A stretch of 64,000 nt of DNA from JBBQXK01 sp038209775 (GTDB taxonomy: Bacteria; Pseudomonadota; Alphaproteobacteria; Rhodobacterales; Rhodobacteraceae): contig JBBQXK010000016.1 of NCBI GenBank assembly GCA_038209775.1, forward strand, positions 1 to 64,000, read 5' to 3'. This document shows positions 36,764 through 45,857 of this stretch, piece by piece. The translations under genes and the position numbers were made by a program. The notes beneath the pieces were generated by a model. The model made no database searches and was not told the origin of the DNA. It saw only the letters and a program-made list of their open reading frames with translations. Positions within the stretch are counted from its first letter, which is position 1. Each line of letters opens with the position of its first letter.

Positions 36764-37231
36764 ATGCGCTGCCCGTTCTGCGGTAACATCGACACCCAGG
36801 TAAAGGATTCCCGCCCGGCCGAGGATCACGTCTCGATCCGGCGGCGGCGGTTCTGCCCCGCATGCGGCGGCCGCTTCACCACCTATGAACGTGTGCAATT
36901 GCGCGATCTGGTGGTCATCAAATCATCCGGCAAGCGTGAGGATTTCGACCGCTCGAAACTCGAACGCTCGATCCGCATCGCCATGCAGAAACGCCCCATC
37001 GACCCCGAACGTATCGACCAGATGATATCGGGCATCGTGCGGCGGCTGGAATCGTTGGGTGAAACCGACATCCCGTCGAAAGAGATCGGCGGCATCGTGA
37101 TGGAAAGCCTGGCCCGCATCGACACCGTGGCCTATGTGCGCTTTGCCAGTGTTTACAAGAACTTCCAGGCGGCGGATGACTTTGACCGTTTCGTCAGTGA
37201 ACTCCGGCCCCAGGCCCCGACGGAAGAGTGA
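36764..37231 (+). CDS. nrdR: Transcriptional repressor NrdR
   Basis: 155 aa. The zinc ribbon is CPFCGN and CPACGG in the first 35 residues, followed by RRRRFCP and FTTYERVQ. The ATP-cone domain follows from about residue 49 (VIKSSGKREDFDRSKLERSI). Length and order are canonical. NrdR represses ribonucleotide reductase genes according to ATP/dATP. GGGAGG lies ahead of ATG 36764. The stop overlaps the GTG start of ribD; the nrdR-ribD pair is common in alphaproteobacteria. Confidence 0.96.
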   Translation: MRCPFCGNIDTQVKDSRPAEDHVSIRRRRFCPACGGRFTTYERVQLRDLVVIKSSGKREDFDRSKLERSIRIAMQKRPIDPERIDQMISGIVRRLESLGETDIPSKEIGGIVMESLARIDTVAYVRFASVYKNFQAADDFDRFVSELRPQAPTEE

Positions 37232-38340
37232 CCGACGCCGCCCAAGACGGCGACCACATGGCCCACGCGCTTGCCCTTGCGGCGCGGGGGCTTGGGCGGA
37301 CATGGCCCAACCCGGCGGTCGGCTGCGTCATCGTGCAGGGCGCCCGCATCGTCGGGCGCGGCTGGACGCAGGTCGGCGGCAGGCCCCACGCCGAGGTGCG
37401 CGCCTTGGCGCAGGCCGGGCCGCTGGCGCGCGGGGCCACGGCCTATGTCACCTTTGAGCCCTGCGCCCACCACGGCCAGACCCCCCCTTGCGCCGATGCC
37501 CTGATTGCCGCCGGAGTGGCCCGTGTGGTCACTGCGGCGACGGACCCCGACCCCCGGGTGCAGGGCCGCGGCCATGCGATGCTGCGCGCCGCCGGGATCG
37601 CGGTGACCGAGGGTGTTCTTGGCGCACAGGCGCGTATGCTGAACGCCGGGTTCCTGCTGCGGGTCACGCAAGGTCGCCCCCTTGTCACCCTGAAGCTTGC
37701 CATGTCGCTGGACGGGCGCATCGCCAATGCCGCCGGGGCCAGCCGCTGGATCACCGGCCCCCTAGCGCGCCGCGCGGTCCATGCGATGCGCGCGTGCCAT
37801 GATGCGGTGATGGTCGGGATCGGCACCGCGCTGGCCGACGATCCCGACCTGACGGTGCGCGATCTTGGGCTTGCCCACCAACCCCTGCGCATCGTCCTCG
37901 ACACCCACCTGCGCCTGTCGCCCACCAGCCGCCTTGCCCGCACAGCGCAAGACCTGCCGGTCTGGGTCTGCCACGGCTCCAAAGCAAACGCCAAAGCGGC
38001 AGGTCACCTGGCCGATGCCGGTGTCCGCCTCATCCCCTGCACCACAGACGCATCGGGCCATCTCGACCTTGCCCAAACCCTGCAGACCCTCGGTCGCGAA
38101 GGCCTCACCCGCGTCTTCTGCGAAGGCGGCGGCACCCTCGCCGCCGCCCTGATCGCCGCCAACCTCGCCGACCGCTTGATCACGTTCCACGCAGGCCACG
38201 CCTTCGGCGCGTCAGGCACCGCCGCAATCGGCCCCCTTCCCGGCACCCCCCTCGGGCCCCCCGACTTCACCCCCGACCGCGTCGAGCAGATCGGCCCCGA
38301 CAGCGTCACCTATTGGAGCCGCTCCCCGGCGCACCTTTGA
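37228..38340 (+). CDS. ribD: Bifunctional riboflavin biosynthesis deaminase/reductase RibD
   Basis: 370 aa. The deaminase domain has HAEVRAL and PCAHHGQTPPC (zinc ligands), and the reductase domain begins near residue 150 with VTLKLAMSLDGRIANAAGAS and ends with RVFCEGGGTLAAALI. It converts diaminohydroxyphosphoribosylaminopyrimidine in two steps to the ribitylamino-uracil phosphate. A GTG start overlaps nrdR. It is followed by the convergent repeat at 38342 rather than by other rib genes. Confidence 0.94.
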   Translation: MTDAAQDGDHMAHALALAARGLGRTWPNPAVGCVIVQGARIVGRGWTQVGGRPHAEVRALAQAGPLARGATAYVTFEPCAHHGQTPPCADALIAAGVARVVTAATDPDPRVQGRGHAMLRAAGIAVTEGVLGAQARMLNAGFLLRVTQGRPLVTLKLAMSLDGRIANAAGASRWITGPLARRAVHAMRACHDAVMVGIGTALADDPDLTVRDLGLAHQPLRIVLDTHLRLSPTSRLARTAQDLPVWVCHGSKANAKAAGHLADAGVRLIPCTTDASGHLDLAQTLQTLGREGLTRVFCEGGGTLAAALIAANLADRLITFHAGHAFGASGTAAIGPLPGTPLGPPDFTPDRVEQIGPDSVTYWSRSPAHL

Positions 38341-38341
38341 T

Positions 38342-38395
38342 TTCGCCTTTGCGGAAATATCCCACGGGGGGTCCGGGGGGTGTGAAACCCCCTGG
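38342..38395. repeat. G/C-rich convergent intergenic repeat, copy 2
   Basis: Read on the minus strand it goes GGGGGTTTCACACCCCCC, GGACCCCCCGTGGGATATTT, CCGCAAAGGCGAAA. The first block can fold into a G6/C6 hairpin. It matches copy 3 at 55574 closely and copy 1 at 25137 in the second half. It fills nearly the whole gap between ribD (plus) and soeC (minus). Confidence 0.85.
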
Positions 38396-38397
38396 TC

Positions 38398-39264
38398 CTA
38401 CCTCCGCCCATAGTACAGACCCACGACATGCTCGGCTTCGGCAAAGAACAACCACCGCGCCGCAAATGCCCCCGCCAGATGCGCCGTGGCTGCCACGAAA
38501 ATCCCCGCAAACGATGGCACCATCACCAGCACCACTGCCGGCACCAGACCCGCCAGCCCCACCGCAATCAGCCGCAACCGCGCCGCATGCCGCCGCCCCA
38601 CCACATGGATCATCTCGCGCAACAGATAGTTGTCCCCGGTATGCGGCCACTCGAACACCGATACCTCGCCCACAAGGCCGGTTGCCGTGCCCATCGTCTG
38701 GCCCGCCCGCGCGAATTGCCCGTCACCCAGCCGGAACGCCACCCGCAGCAGCACCACCAGCCCCAGACAGGCCAGCGCAGCACTGCGCGCATGCCCCGAC
38801 AGGATCAGCCCCCCGCTCACCGCAAAGCCCAGAAACAGCACCGGCGTCACCCAGTGATGCCAGCGCGGTACGGCGCGGATCTGGGCATAGATCATCCCCG
38901 TCGCCGCGACCGACGCCACTGCAAGAACCGCGCCCAACCACCCGATCACGCGCGGAAATCCCAGACCCAGCCAATCCGACAACGCCATCGGCGCCAGCAC
39001 CAAAAGGGCCGCCACCGACAACACCGCCTCGCGCGACAGCCAGCTTGTGCGCCACTGGGTAAACGCCAGCAGCGCCCGCTGCGGATTGCCCAGATGGAAC
39101 GCCGACGATACCAGCCCCGCCAGCGCAAGCCCGTACCCCAACCCCCAGACCCAGAACGCCGCCCAGCCCTCAACCCCGACCAGCCCCGCCCCAAGACAGG
39201 CCAGAAACCCGAACCCCATCCCCGACAACACCGTGAACACAATGACCGAAGGTGCCGGATGCAT
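38398..39264 (-). CDS. soeC: Sulfite dehydrogenase (quinone), membrane anchor subunit SoeC
   Basis: 288 aa, about eight membrane helices, DmsC/NrfD-like anchor family. Helix segments include VFTVLSGMGFGFLACLGAGL and VALAGLVSSAF-like stretches, and a SFVFEWPH-type loop is represented by VGEVSVFEWPHTGDNYLLRE. It anchors the SoeAB pair and passes electrons to the quinone pool. Its ATG at 39264 directly abuts the soeB stop. The family alone would also allow DMSO reductase; the taurine operon context favours SoeC. Confidence 0.82.
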   Translation of the reverse strand: MHPAPSVIVFTVLSGMGFGFLACLGAGLVGVEGWAAFWVWGLGYGLALAGLVSSAFHLGNPQRALLAFTQWRTSWLSREAVLSVAALLVLAPMALSDWLGLGFPRVIGWLGAVLAVASVAATGMIYAQIRAVPRWHHWVTPVLFLGFAVSGGLILSGHARSAALACLGLVVLLRVAFRLGDGQFARAGQTMGTATGLVGEVSVFEWPHTGDNYLLREMIHVVGRRHAARLRLIAVGLAGLVPAVVLVMVPSFAGIFVAATAHLAGAFAARWLFFAEAEHVVGLYYGRR

Positions 39265-40002
39265 TCAGATCTTCCCCAGCATCCGGTCAAGCCACCCGGC
39301 AAACCCGGTCGCCTTCAGGTCCAGAAGTGGCGCCAGCAACGACGCCTCGCGCCGCACGTCCTTCTTGCGGGTCGGCAGGTACTTGTTCACCGGCCGTGTA
39401 CCAAGGTCGGGCAAAAGGTCAAAGCCGCCCCGTGCCGCAACCAGTTGGCTGACGGCGCTGGACGGATCACCAAGATCGCCGAAATGGCGGGCACCCGTAG
39501 GGCAGGTGCGCACGCAGGCCGGTTCGCGGTCTTCCTCGGGCAGGTTCTCGTTATAGATACGGTCGACGCAAAGGGTGCATTTCTTCATCACCCCCGCCGC
39601 CGCATCCATCTCTCGCGCGCCGTAAGGGCAGGCCCAGGCACACAGCCCGCAACCGATGCAGGCGTCCTCGTTCACCAGCACAATCCCGTCCTCGGCCCGC
39701 TTGTAGCTGGCCCCCGTGGGGCAGACGGTGACGCAAGGCGCATCCTCGCAATGCAGGCACGACCGGGGGAAGTTCACGATTTGTGCCGGGCCTTCAGCCG
39801 GTTGCACCTGATAGCTGTGAACCCGGTTGAGGAACGTCCCCGAAGGGCTTGCACCATAAGGATCCTGATCCGACAGCGGCACCCCATAGCCCTGATCGTT
39901 CCACCCCTTGCAGGCCGTCACGCAGGCATGACAGCCGACGCAGGTATCAAGGTCGATAACCAGTCCCAGTTTCACCTTGGAAGGCGGTGGAAGTGCAGTC
40001 AT
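39265..40002 (-). CDS. soeB: Sulfite dehydrogenase (quinone), iron-sulfur subunit SoeB
   Basis: 245 aa with four [4Fe-4S] cysteine groups: CVGCHACVTACKGWN, CLHCEDAPCVTVCPTGASY, CIGCGLCAWACPYGARE and CTLCVDRIYN with CVRTCPTGARHFGDL. This is the pattern of DmsB-type electron-transfer subunits. No export signal is seen, in keeping with a cytoplasmic sulfite-oxidising complex. It lies between soeA (64 bp away) and soeC. Confidence 0.88.
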   Translation of the reverse strand: MTALPPPSKVKLGLVIDLDTCVGCHACVTACKGWNDQGYGVPLSDQDPYGASPSGTFLNRVHSYQVQPAEGPAQIVNFPRSCLHCEDAPCVTVCPTGASYKRAEDGIVLVNEDACIGCGLCAWACPYGAREMDAAAGVMKKCTLCVDRIYNENLPEEDREPACVRTCPTGARHFGDLGDPSSAVSQLVAARGGFDLLPDLGTRPVNKYLPTRKKDVRREASLLAPLLDLKATGFAGWLDRMLGKI

Positions 40003-40066
40003 GGCCCGACCCCTGACCCAGAGGCTGTTGCCCGGCTGCTGCCGAATACCTCATCGAAACCGCTGC

Positions 40067-42907
40067 TCATGCGTCACCGTCCCTTCGGAATTTTCGAAAA
40101 TTCCGGTCAAAATTCTTGGAAGAATTTTGTGTCGGGCGCCCCCCGCCGGTCGTTGGCAGCGCAGCAATGCCCGCAAATTGCGGTTCGCTCACCGCCTGCC
40201 GCCCGACCTTTTCGATCCTGACCCGCAGATCGAACCACGCCGCCTGTCCCGTCACCGGATCGGCGTTGGACCAGCGCATGCCGTCACCCTTGGCCGGCAG
40301 CAACTCGTGGATCAGGTGGTTCAGCAGGAACCCCTTCGTGGCCTCCGGCGCATCCGTATCCAGGCCCCAGGCCCCCTTGCGCTTGCCGATGGCGTTCCAG
40401 GTCCAGACGGTGTTCTCGTTAAGCGCCGCCATATGCGCCACCGGCACCACAATCTCGCCCGCAGGCGACGACAGCCGTGCCCAGTCGCCATCGGAAAAAC
40501 CGTGGGTTTTCCATACCTTGGTGGGCACATACAGCAGGTTCCGCCCATGGATCTGGCGCAGCCAGGTATTCTGCGACCCCCAGCTATGGTACATCGCCAT
40601 CGGTCTTTGCGTCAGCGCGTGCAGGGGAAACCCCTCGGCCCCGGTATCGCCAAAGGGCGGATACCAGACCGGCAACGGGTCCATCGCCAGCCGCAACTGT
40701 GCGCGCAGATGGTCGGGCGGCTGGACAAAACCGTGCCCCTCGGCCGCCAGTTGGAACCGCCGCATCGGCTCGGAGTACAGCGGGAACAGATAGGGTTGGG
40801 GGCTGTCGAAGAAACTCATCGACACCGCCCAATCCTGATAGGCCATGTTCCACGGCTTGAAATACGCGGCCCCCGCAGGCACATGCGCCTGAAAGAACCC
40901 GCCGTTCGCGATATAGGCGTCAAGCTGCCCTTCGTTCGGCGCACCCCGCCCGGTCGCCGTCCCATCCCCGCGATACCCGATCAGGGGGCCGACACCGGGA
41001 CGGCGTTCGTGACGCTGGATATAGTCGGCATAGTCCGCAAACTTCGCCGTCCCGTCCGGCATCGTCATCCCCGGCAACCCCAACCGCACCCCAAGGTCCA
41101 GCAGCACCGACTGGAACCCCCGCACATCGCGGTCAGGTTCCACCACAGGCCAACGGATCGCGTCACCCGCCGCATCAGGCTCGGATATCGGCCGATCCAG
41201 CAGTGATATGCAGTCATGCCGTTCCAGATAGGTGGTGTCGGGCAGGATCAGGTCGGCATAAGCCACCATTTCGGACGCATAGGCGTCGGAATAGATGATG
41301 CGCGGAATGACATACTCGCCCGCGGCGTCCTTGTCGGTCAGCATCCGCATGACCTCGGCGGTATTCATCGACGAATTCCACGCCATGTTCGCCATGTACA
41401 AGAACAGGGTGTCGATCCGGTACGGATCCCCCGCATGCGCGTTCGGTATGACCATCTGCATCAGGCCATGCGCCGAGAACGGGTTCTCCCAACTGAACGC
41501 CTTGTCGATGCGCGCGGGGCTGCCATCGGCCCGCAACGCCAGTTGGTCCGGGCCGCGCACATAGCCCAGATGCGGCCCGGCCAGCGGTTTGCCCGGGGCG
41601 GCGGTATAGTGCGGCGTCGGGTGCGCCTCGACCGGTTTCGGATAGGGCGGCTTCATCCGCCAGCCACCGGGGGTCTCGACCGACCCCAACAGCACCTGCA
41701 GCAGATGCAGCGCGCGCGCGGTCTGGAAACCGTTGGAATGGGCGGAAATACCGCGCATGGCGTGGAACGATACCGGGCGGCCTACCATCCGGTCATGCTT
41801 GTCGCCACGGAAATCGACCCAAGGCTCTTCGATCACCACCGGTGCATCAAACGCCGCCGCCGCGATGTCGGCGGCCAGCGCGCGGATGCGTGGGGCCGGG
41901 ATGCCGCAGCGGTCGGCCACCGCCTCGGGCGCATGGGACGCATCCAGATAGCGTTCCGCCAGATGCTGGAACACCGTCCGGTGCCCCTGCCAGACAGCAC
42001 CCAGATCGGGCTGCACCCCCGGCGCATCCCAACTGGCAGGCATGCCCGTGCGGCGGTCGATGACGAAGGGCTGGCTTTCGGCGTTCTTCACGAACAGCCC
42101 CTTTTCGGGGCCTTCAGTGCCGTTCACCAGAAACGCGCAATTTGTCCAGCGCGCGAGGTAGTCGAGGTCAACCTTCCCCGCCTCCAGCAGGCAATGGATC
42201 AGCGCCAGGATCAAGAGCCCGTCCGTCCCCGGCGTGATCCCCAGCCAATCGTCGGCCACCGCGTTGTAGCCGGTGCGGATCGGGTTCACCCCGACGATCC
42301 GCACGCCGCGGTCCTTCAGCTTGCCGATGCCGATCTTGATCGGGTTGCTGTCATGGTCCTCGGCCACGCCGAACAGCACGAACAGCTTGGTCCGGTCCCA
42401 GTCGGGCGCGCCAAACTCCCAGAACGCGCCGCCGATGGTATAGATGCCCCCCGCCGCCATGTTCACCGAACAAAAGCCCCCGTGTGCGGCATAGTTGGGC
42501 GTGCCGTATTGCTGCGCCCACCAGCCGGTGAAGGATTGCGACTGGTCCCGCCCGGTGAAGAACGCCAGCTTCTCGGGGGCCGTCTCGCGGATCGGCTTCA
42601 GCCAGGACACCGCCAGCGCCAAGGCCTCGTCCCACGAGATTTCCTCGAACGCCCCCGACCCCCGTGGCCCGACCCGCCGCAGCGGCGCGCGCAACCGCGA
42701 AGGTGCCGTCACCTGCATGATCCCCGACGCCCCCTTGGCGCACAGCACGCCCTTGTTCACCGGGTGGTCGCGGTTGCCCTCGATGTAGGTGACGCGCCCC
42801 TCTTTCAGATGCACGTTGATGCCGCAGCGGCAGGCGCACATGTAGCAGGTGGTGCGGCGGATATCGTCCGAAACGGGCGGCGAGGTCTTGATGCGCGGCT
42901 GGTTCAT
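40067..42907 (-). CDS. soeA: Sulfite dehydrogenase (quinone), molybdopterin subunit SoeA
   Basis: 946 aa molybdopterin oxidoreductase. The N-terminal [4Fe-4S] ligands are CYMCACRCG and, further on, VLCAKGASGIMQV. The central domain has FFTGRDQSQSFTGWWAQQYG and GFCSVNMAAGGIYTIGGAFW, and the C-terminal Mo-cofactor domain contains HSWGSQNTWLRQIHGRN. There is no Tat signal, so the enzyme faces the cytoplasm as known for SoeABC. The ATG overlaps ackA (ATGA). It oxidises the sulfite produced by Xsc. The last 20 or so residues (from TQNSSKNFDRNF) are encoded by two palindromes and look like an added tail. Confidence 0.88.
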   Translation of the reverse strand: MNQPRIKTSPPVSDDIRRTTCYMCACRCGINVHLKEGRVTYIEGNRDHPVNKGVLCAKGASGIMQVTAPSRLRAPLRRVGPRGSGAFEEISWDEALALAVSWLKPIRETAPEKLAFFTGRDQSQSFTGWWAQQYGTPNYAAHGGFCSVNMAAGGIYTIGGAFWEFGAPDWDRTKLFVLFGVAEDHDSNPIKIGIGKLKDRGVRIVGVNPIRTGYNAVADDWLGITPGTDGLLILALIHCLLEAGKVDLDYLARWTNCAFLVNGTEGPEKGLFVKNAESQPFVIDRRTGMPASWDAPGVQPDLGAVWQGHRTVFQHLAERYLDASHAPEAVADRCGIPAPRIRALAADIAAAAFDAPVVIEEPWVDFRGDKHDRMVGRPVSFHAMRGISAHSNGFQTARALHLLQVLLGSVETPGGWRMKPPYPKPVEAHPTPHYTAAPGKPLAGPHLGYVRGPDQLALRADGSPARIDKAFSWENPFSAHGLMQMVIPNAHAGDPYRIDTLFLYMANMAWNSSMNTAEVMRMLTDKDAAGEYVIPRIIYSDAYASEMVAYADLILPDTTYLERHDCISLLDRPISEPDAAGDAIRWPVVEPDRDVRGFQSVLLDLGVRLGLPGMTMPDGTAKFADYADYIQRHERRPGVGPLIGYRGDGTATGRGAPNEGQLDAYIANGGFFQAHVPAGAAYFKPWNMAYQDWAVSMSFFDSPQPYLFPLYSEPMRRFQLAAEGHGFVQPPDHLRAQLRLAMDPLPVWYPPFGDTGAEGFPLHALTQRPMAMYHSWGSQNTWLRQIHGRNLLYVPTKVWKTHGFSDGDWARLSSPAGEIVVPVAHMAALNENTVWTWNAIGKRKGAWGLDTDAPEATKGFLLNHLIHELLPAKGDGMRWSNADPVTGQAAWFDLRVRIEKVGRQAVSEPQFAGIAALPTTGGGRPTQNSSKNFDRNFRKFRRDGDA
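40086..40129. repeat. Two back-to-back palindromes inside the soeA 3' end
   Basis: CGGAATTTTCGAAAATTCCG (40086-40105) is a perfect 20-bp palindrome. CAAAATTCTT (40108-40117), GG, AAGAATTTTG (40120-40129) is a perfect 10-bp inverted repeat two bases further on. The AT-rich units stand out from the GC-rich gene and are translated as the SoeA tail. Confidence 0.85.
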
Positions 42908-44022
42908 GACGCTCCTTCGGCGGCCATGACCAGCAGGGCCTCCCCGGCAATCTGACGCTCTTCGCGCGCCGGGACCAGCCGGATTGCGACACGCGAAGTG
43001 GCAGAATGGATCTGCGCATGGCCCGCCAGATTTGCAGCGGGATCAAGCGCCACCCCTATGAACGCGAGCCCCTCAACGATGCCCGCGCGCACCCCTGCGT
43101 CATTTTCACCGATCCCGCCGGTAAAGGCCACGGCATCAAGCCCGCCCATCGCCGCCACCAGCGACCCGCCATGGCGCATCGCCCAATAGACAAAGTGCGC
43201 CCGGGCAAACTCCGCCCGCGCCGTGCCCGCCGCCGAAAGCACCCGCATGTCGGACGCGCCGCCCAACCCCAGAAGCCCGCTTTCCCGGTTCAGGATGCGC
43301 CCCGCCCCCGCAATCCCGTGTACCTCGGCCAGCCGCAACACGGCATTGCCGTCGATGCCGCCCGCCCGCGTCCCCATGGTCAGCCCGTCCAGCGGGCTAT
43401 AGCCCATGCTCGTCGCAACCGACCGCCCATGCAGGATGGCACAGGCCGAGGCACCATTGCCAAGGTGATACGCCAGAAGGCGGGCGGGCACGGGCCCCGG
43501 CCACCCCGCCACCATCGCCGCATAGGACAACCCGTGAAAGCCATAGCGTTGCAGCCCCAGCGCCTCGACCTCAGGCGGCAGGGCATAGCGGCGGGCGACC
43601 TCGGGGATGGTTGCGTGGAACGCGGTGTCAAAGCTTGCGTATTGCGGCAGGGCGGGGGCAAGGGCGGTCAGCGCACGGACCGCTGCAAGGTTCGCGGGGT
43701 TGTGCAGGGGGGCCAGGGGGATCAGGTCGGCGATCTGCGCCTCGACGGCAGCGGTCAGGCGGCAAGGCGCGGTCAGCGTGGCCCCGCCATGCACGATGCG
43801 GTGCGCGGCGGCGGTCAGACGGTGCATCGGCCAACCCGCCTGTGCCAACGCGTCGATCAGCAGCGCCATGGCAGCGGCGTGATCGGGGGCCACTACGGGC
43901 TGCCCGTCAAGACAGGCCTGCCCGCCGATCTCGGTCACCGCGACCGAAGCCACCTGTGCCAGATTTCGGTCAAAGACCCCGGCCTTGACCGAGGATGACC
44001 CCGCATTCAGCACCAGGATCAT
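42904..44022 (-). CDS. ackA: Acetate kinase
   Basis: 372 aa. LNAGSSSVKAGVF is the phosphate-binding N-terminus, AHRIVHGG holds the substrate Arg, SFDTAFHATIPE the catalytic Asp, and AYHLGNGASACAI and FTGGIGENDAGVRAGI are the other ASKHA motifs. Slightly shorter than the usual 390-400 residues. In the taurine operon it converts acetyl phosphate from Xsc into acetate and ATP. Coupled by ATGA to soeA downstream; pta is 64 bp upstream. Confidence 0.92.
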   Translation of the reverse strand: MILVLNAGSSSVKAGVFDRNLAQVASVAVTEIGGQACLDGQPVVAPDHAAAMALLIDALAQAGWPMHRLTAAAHRIVHGGATLTAPCRLTAAVEAQIADLIPLAPLHNPANLAAVRALTALAPALPQYASFDTAFHATIPEVARRYALPPEVEALGLQRYGFHGLSYAAMVAGWPGPVPARLLAYHLGNGASACAILHGRSVATSMGYSPLDGLTMGTRAGGIDGNAVLRLAEVHGIAGAGRILNRESGLLGLGGASDMRVLSAAGTARAEFARAHFVYWAMRHGGSLVAAMGGLDAVAFTGGIGENDAGVRAGIVEGLAFIGVALDPAANLAGHAQIHSATSRVAIRLVPAREERQIAGEALLVMAAEGAS

Positions 44023-44086
44023 CGACGTCCCTCCCGTTCCGTCAACGCGGGCCTTGCCCCGGCATCAGGACATCCCGGCAGCCCCC

Positions 44087-45019
44087 TCATCGCGGCATCC
44101 GCGCGACGATGGCCCCAAGGGCGGCCGAGGCCAGCCGGTCAGGCGCGCCCTGACTGCGCGAGGTCAGCAGCAGGGGCACCCGCGCGCCCATCACCACGCC
44201 ACCCGCACAGGCGGCCATGCCAAGGCACATCAGCTTGAACAGGGCGTTGCCGGTGGTGATCTCGGGCACAAGGATGATGTCGGCATCACCGGGAACCGGC
44301 CCCGTGAACCCCTTGATCGCCGCCGCATCGCGCGACAGGATCAGGTCCAGCGCCATCGGCCCCTGCACGATGGCCTGTGGCAGGGCGGTCGCCGCCCAGG
44401 CGGCAATCTCGGCCGCCTCGACCGTCGATGGAAGGCCGGGCGTCACGTCTTCGGATGCGGCCAGCAGGGCCGCCTTGGGGGTGGTGATGCCCAAAGCCTG
44501 CGCCAGTTGCACCGCATGGGTCAGGGCGGCCTTGCGGGTCGGGATGTCGGGCATCGGGGCCAGCGCGCCATCGGTCAGGATCAGCGGCCGGTCATCCGAC
44601 GGCAGGGTGATGTGGAACAGATGCGTGCAGATGCGGCCCTTCTCCCGCAGCCCCATGGCCGAGGGCAACAGCCCCTTGAGAAAGGTCGAGGTATGGATCT
44701 GCCCCTTCATGATGCTGTCCGCCTCGCCCTTCACGGCAAGGGCGGCGGCGGCGGGGGCGGCGTTGCGCTCGGGCGCGTCGATCAGCCGGAACGCGGCGAT
44801 ATCCCAGCCGATGGTTTCGGCAGCGGCGCGGATCCGGGCCGGATTGCCGATCAGGATCGGCTCGGCCAGTCCCGCCTCGGTCGCTTCGCGCAGGCCGGAC
44901 AGCGGGGTGGCATCGCCCGCATTGACCAGCGCCACGCGGGGCGGGGCGCCCCCCCGGGCCTGTGCAAGCAGCCGCTCGGGGCAATGCGGGGTCAGGGGCG
45001 AAAGGAAAGCTGTGCTCAT
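44087..45019 (-). CDS. pta: Phosphate acetyltransferase (PTA/PTB domain only)
   Basis: 310 aa, a single PTA_PTB domain without the N-terminal DRTGG/P-loop part of long Pta enzymes. GEADSIMKGQIHTSTFLKGL, LTDGALAPMPD, and DIILVPEITTGNALFKLM with VVMGARVPLLLTSRS are typical. It converts acetyl phosphate to acetyl-CoA after Xsc. ATG 45019 begins the domain; the frame is open further upstream but without family sequence. The alternative annotation, phosphate butyryltransferase, is less likely in this neighbourhood. Confidence 0.85.
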   Translation of the reverse strand: MSTAFLSPLTPHCPERLLAQARGGAPPRVALVNAGDATPLSGLREATEAGLAEPILIGNPARIRAAAETIGWDIAAFRLIDAPERNAAPAAAALAVKGEADSIMKGQIHTSTFLKGLLPSAMGLREKGRICTHLFHITLPSDDRPLILTDGALAPMPDIPTRKAALTHAVQLAQALGITTPKAALLAASEDVTPGLPSTVEAAEIAAWAATALPQAIVQGPMALDLILSRDAAAIKGFTGPVPGDADIILVPEITTGNALFKLMCLGMAACAGGVVMGARVPLLLTSRSQGAPDRLASAALGAIVARMPR

Positions 45020-45110
45020 GTCATCCTGCATCCTTGGGCGATCATCCTGCCGGACCGGACGGTCGGGCGATGGACAGGTGGCCCGCGGACGATGACACGA
45101 TGATGACCCG

Positions 45111-45857
45111 CTACCACAAGCTGCGCCCCAGGCCGAGGGTCGCCAGCGTCGCCAGCAGCAGGATGGCAAAGCGGCGGAAATCCTGCGGGTCGGTGCCAAA
45201 GAAATGCCGCCCGCCCAGCCAGTTGCCGAAAACCGTCAGCGGCAACAGCCACAGCGACGCCCACAGCGTATCCCACCCCACCAGCCCAGCCCAGAAATAC
45301 AGCGGCGCGGAATAAAGATCGAGCAGCGGAAAGTACGCGATCAGCGTGGCGCGGAACACCGCCGCCTGCATCGGCTGTGCCGCAAAGAACGCGGCCACCG
45401 GCAGGCCCCCCATCCCCGGCGCATTGGCAAGGCCCGACACGACCCCCGCCACCACATTCCCCGCGCCCCGCACCTCTGCCCCAAGCCGCCACCCGGCCAT
45501 CAGCACACCGCACATCACCAGCACATAGCCCGAGATGGCGGCCCTTGCGGTGGCCTCGCTGACCCCGGTCAACAGCCACAACCCCAGCGGCAACCCCAGC
45601 GCCGCCCCGGCCAACAACAGCCAGACCCTGCGCCAGTCCACATCAGGCCCCGCCCCCCTTGCGGCCTGCAGCGACATCGCGGTCTCAAGGATCACCACGA
45701 CCGCGACAAAGTTCAGCGGGTTCGTCACAAGCCCCGACGACGCCACCACCATCGCCGAAAACCCGAACCCCGAATAGCCGCGCACAAAGGCCGCAACCGT
45801 CACCGCCAACGCCATCCAGACCGCCGCCCCCGATCCAAGATCGAAGGGCAGGGTCAT
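45111..45857 (-). CDS. tauE: TSUP family exporter, probable sulfite exporter (TauE/TauZ)
   Basis: 248 aa, about seven to eight membrane helices, TauE/SafE (TSUP) family. VRGYSGFGFSAMVVASSGLV near residue 25 and SGLANAPGMGGLPVAAFFAA in the second half are the two pseudo-repeat signatures. Its ATG overlaps the xsc stop as ATGA. The linkage to xsc suggests removal of sulfite or a related anion made by desulfonation. The direction and exact anion are inferred from family and context. Confidence 0.83.
   Translation of the reverse strand: MTLPFDLGSGAAVWMALAVTVAAFVRGYSGFGFSAMVVASSGLVTNPLNFVAVVVILETAMSLQAARGAGPDVDWRRVWLLLAGAALGLPLGLWLLTGVSEATARAAISGYVLVMCGVLMAGWRLGAEVRGAGNVVAGVVSGLANAPGMGGLPVAAFFAAQPMQAAVFRATLIAYFPLLDLYSAPLYFWAGLVGWDTLWASLWLLPLTVFGNWLGGRHFFGTDPQDFRRFAILLLATLATLGLGRSLW

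Noticed and set aside
38398..42907. DMSO reductase or polysulfide reductase (DmsABC/PsrABC)
   Set aside because: No Tat signal is seen on the catalytic subunit, and the genes are coupled to ackA in the taurine run; SoeABC fits better. Enzyme tests could still overturn this.
41216..42955. Long open frames opposite soeA and other GC-rich genes
   Set aside because: They mirror the codon bias of the real genes, carry no family motifs and lack ribosome sites.
42904..45019. ackA-pta as a general fermentation operon
   Set aside because: Short PTA/PTB-only Pta next to tauE and xsc is the taurine-type arrangement.
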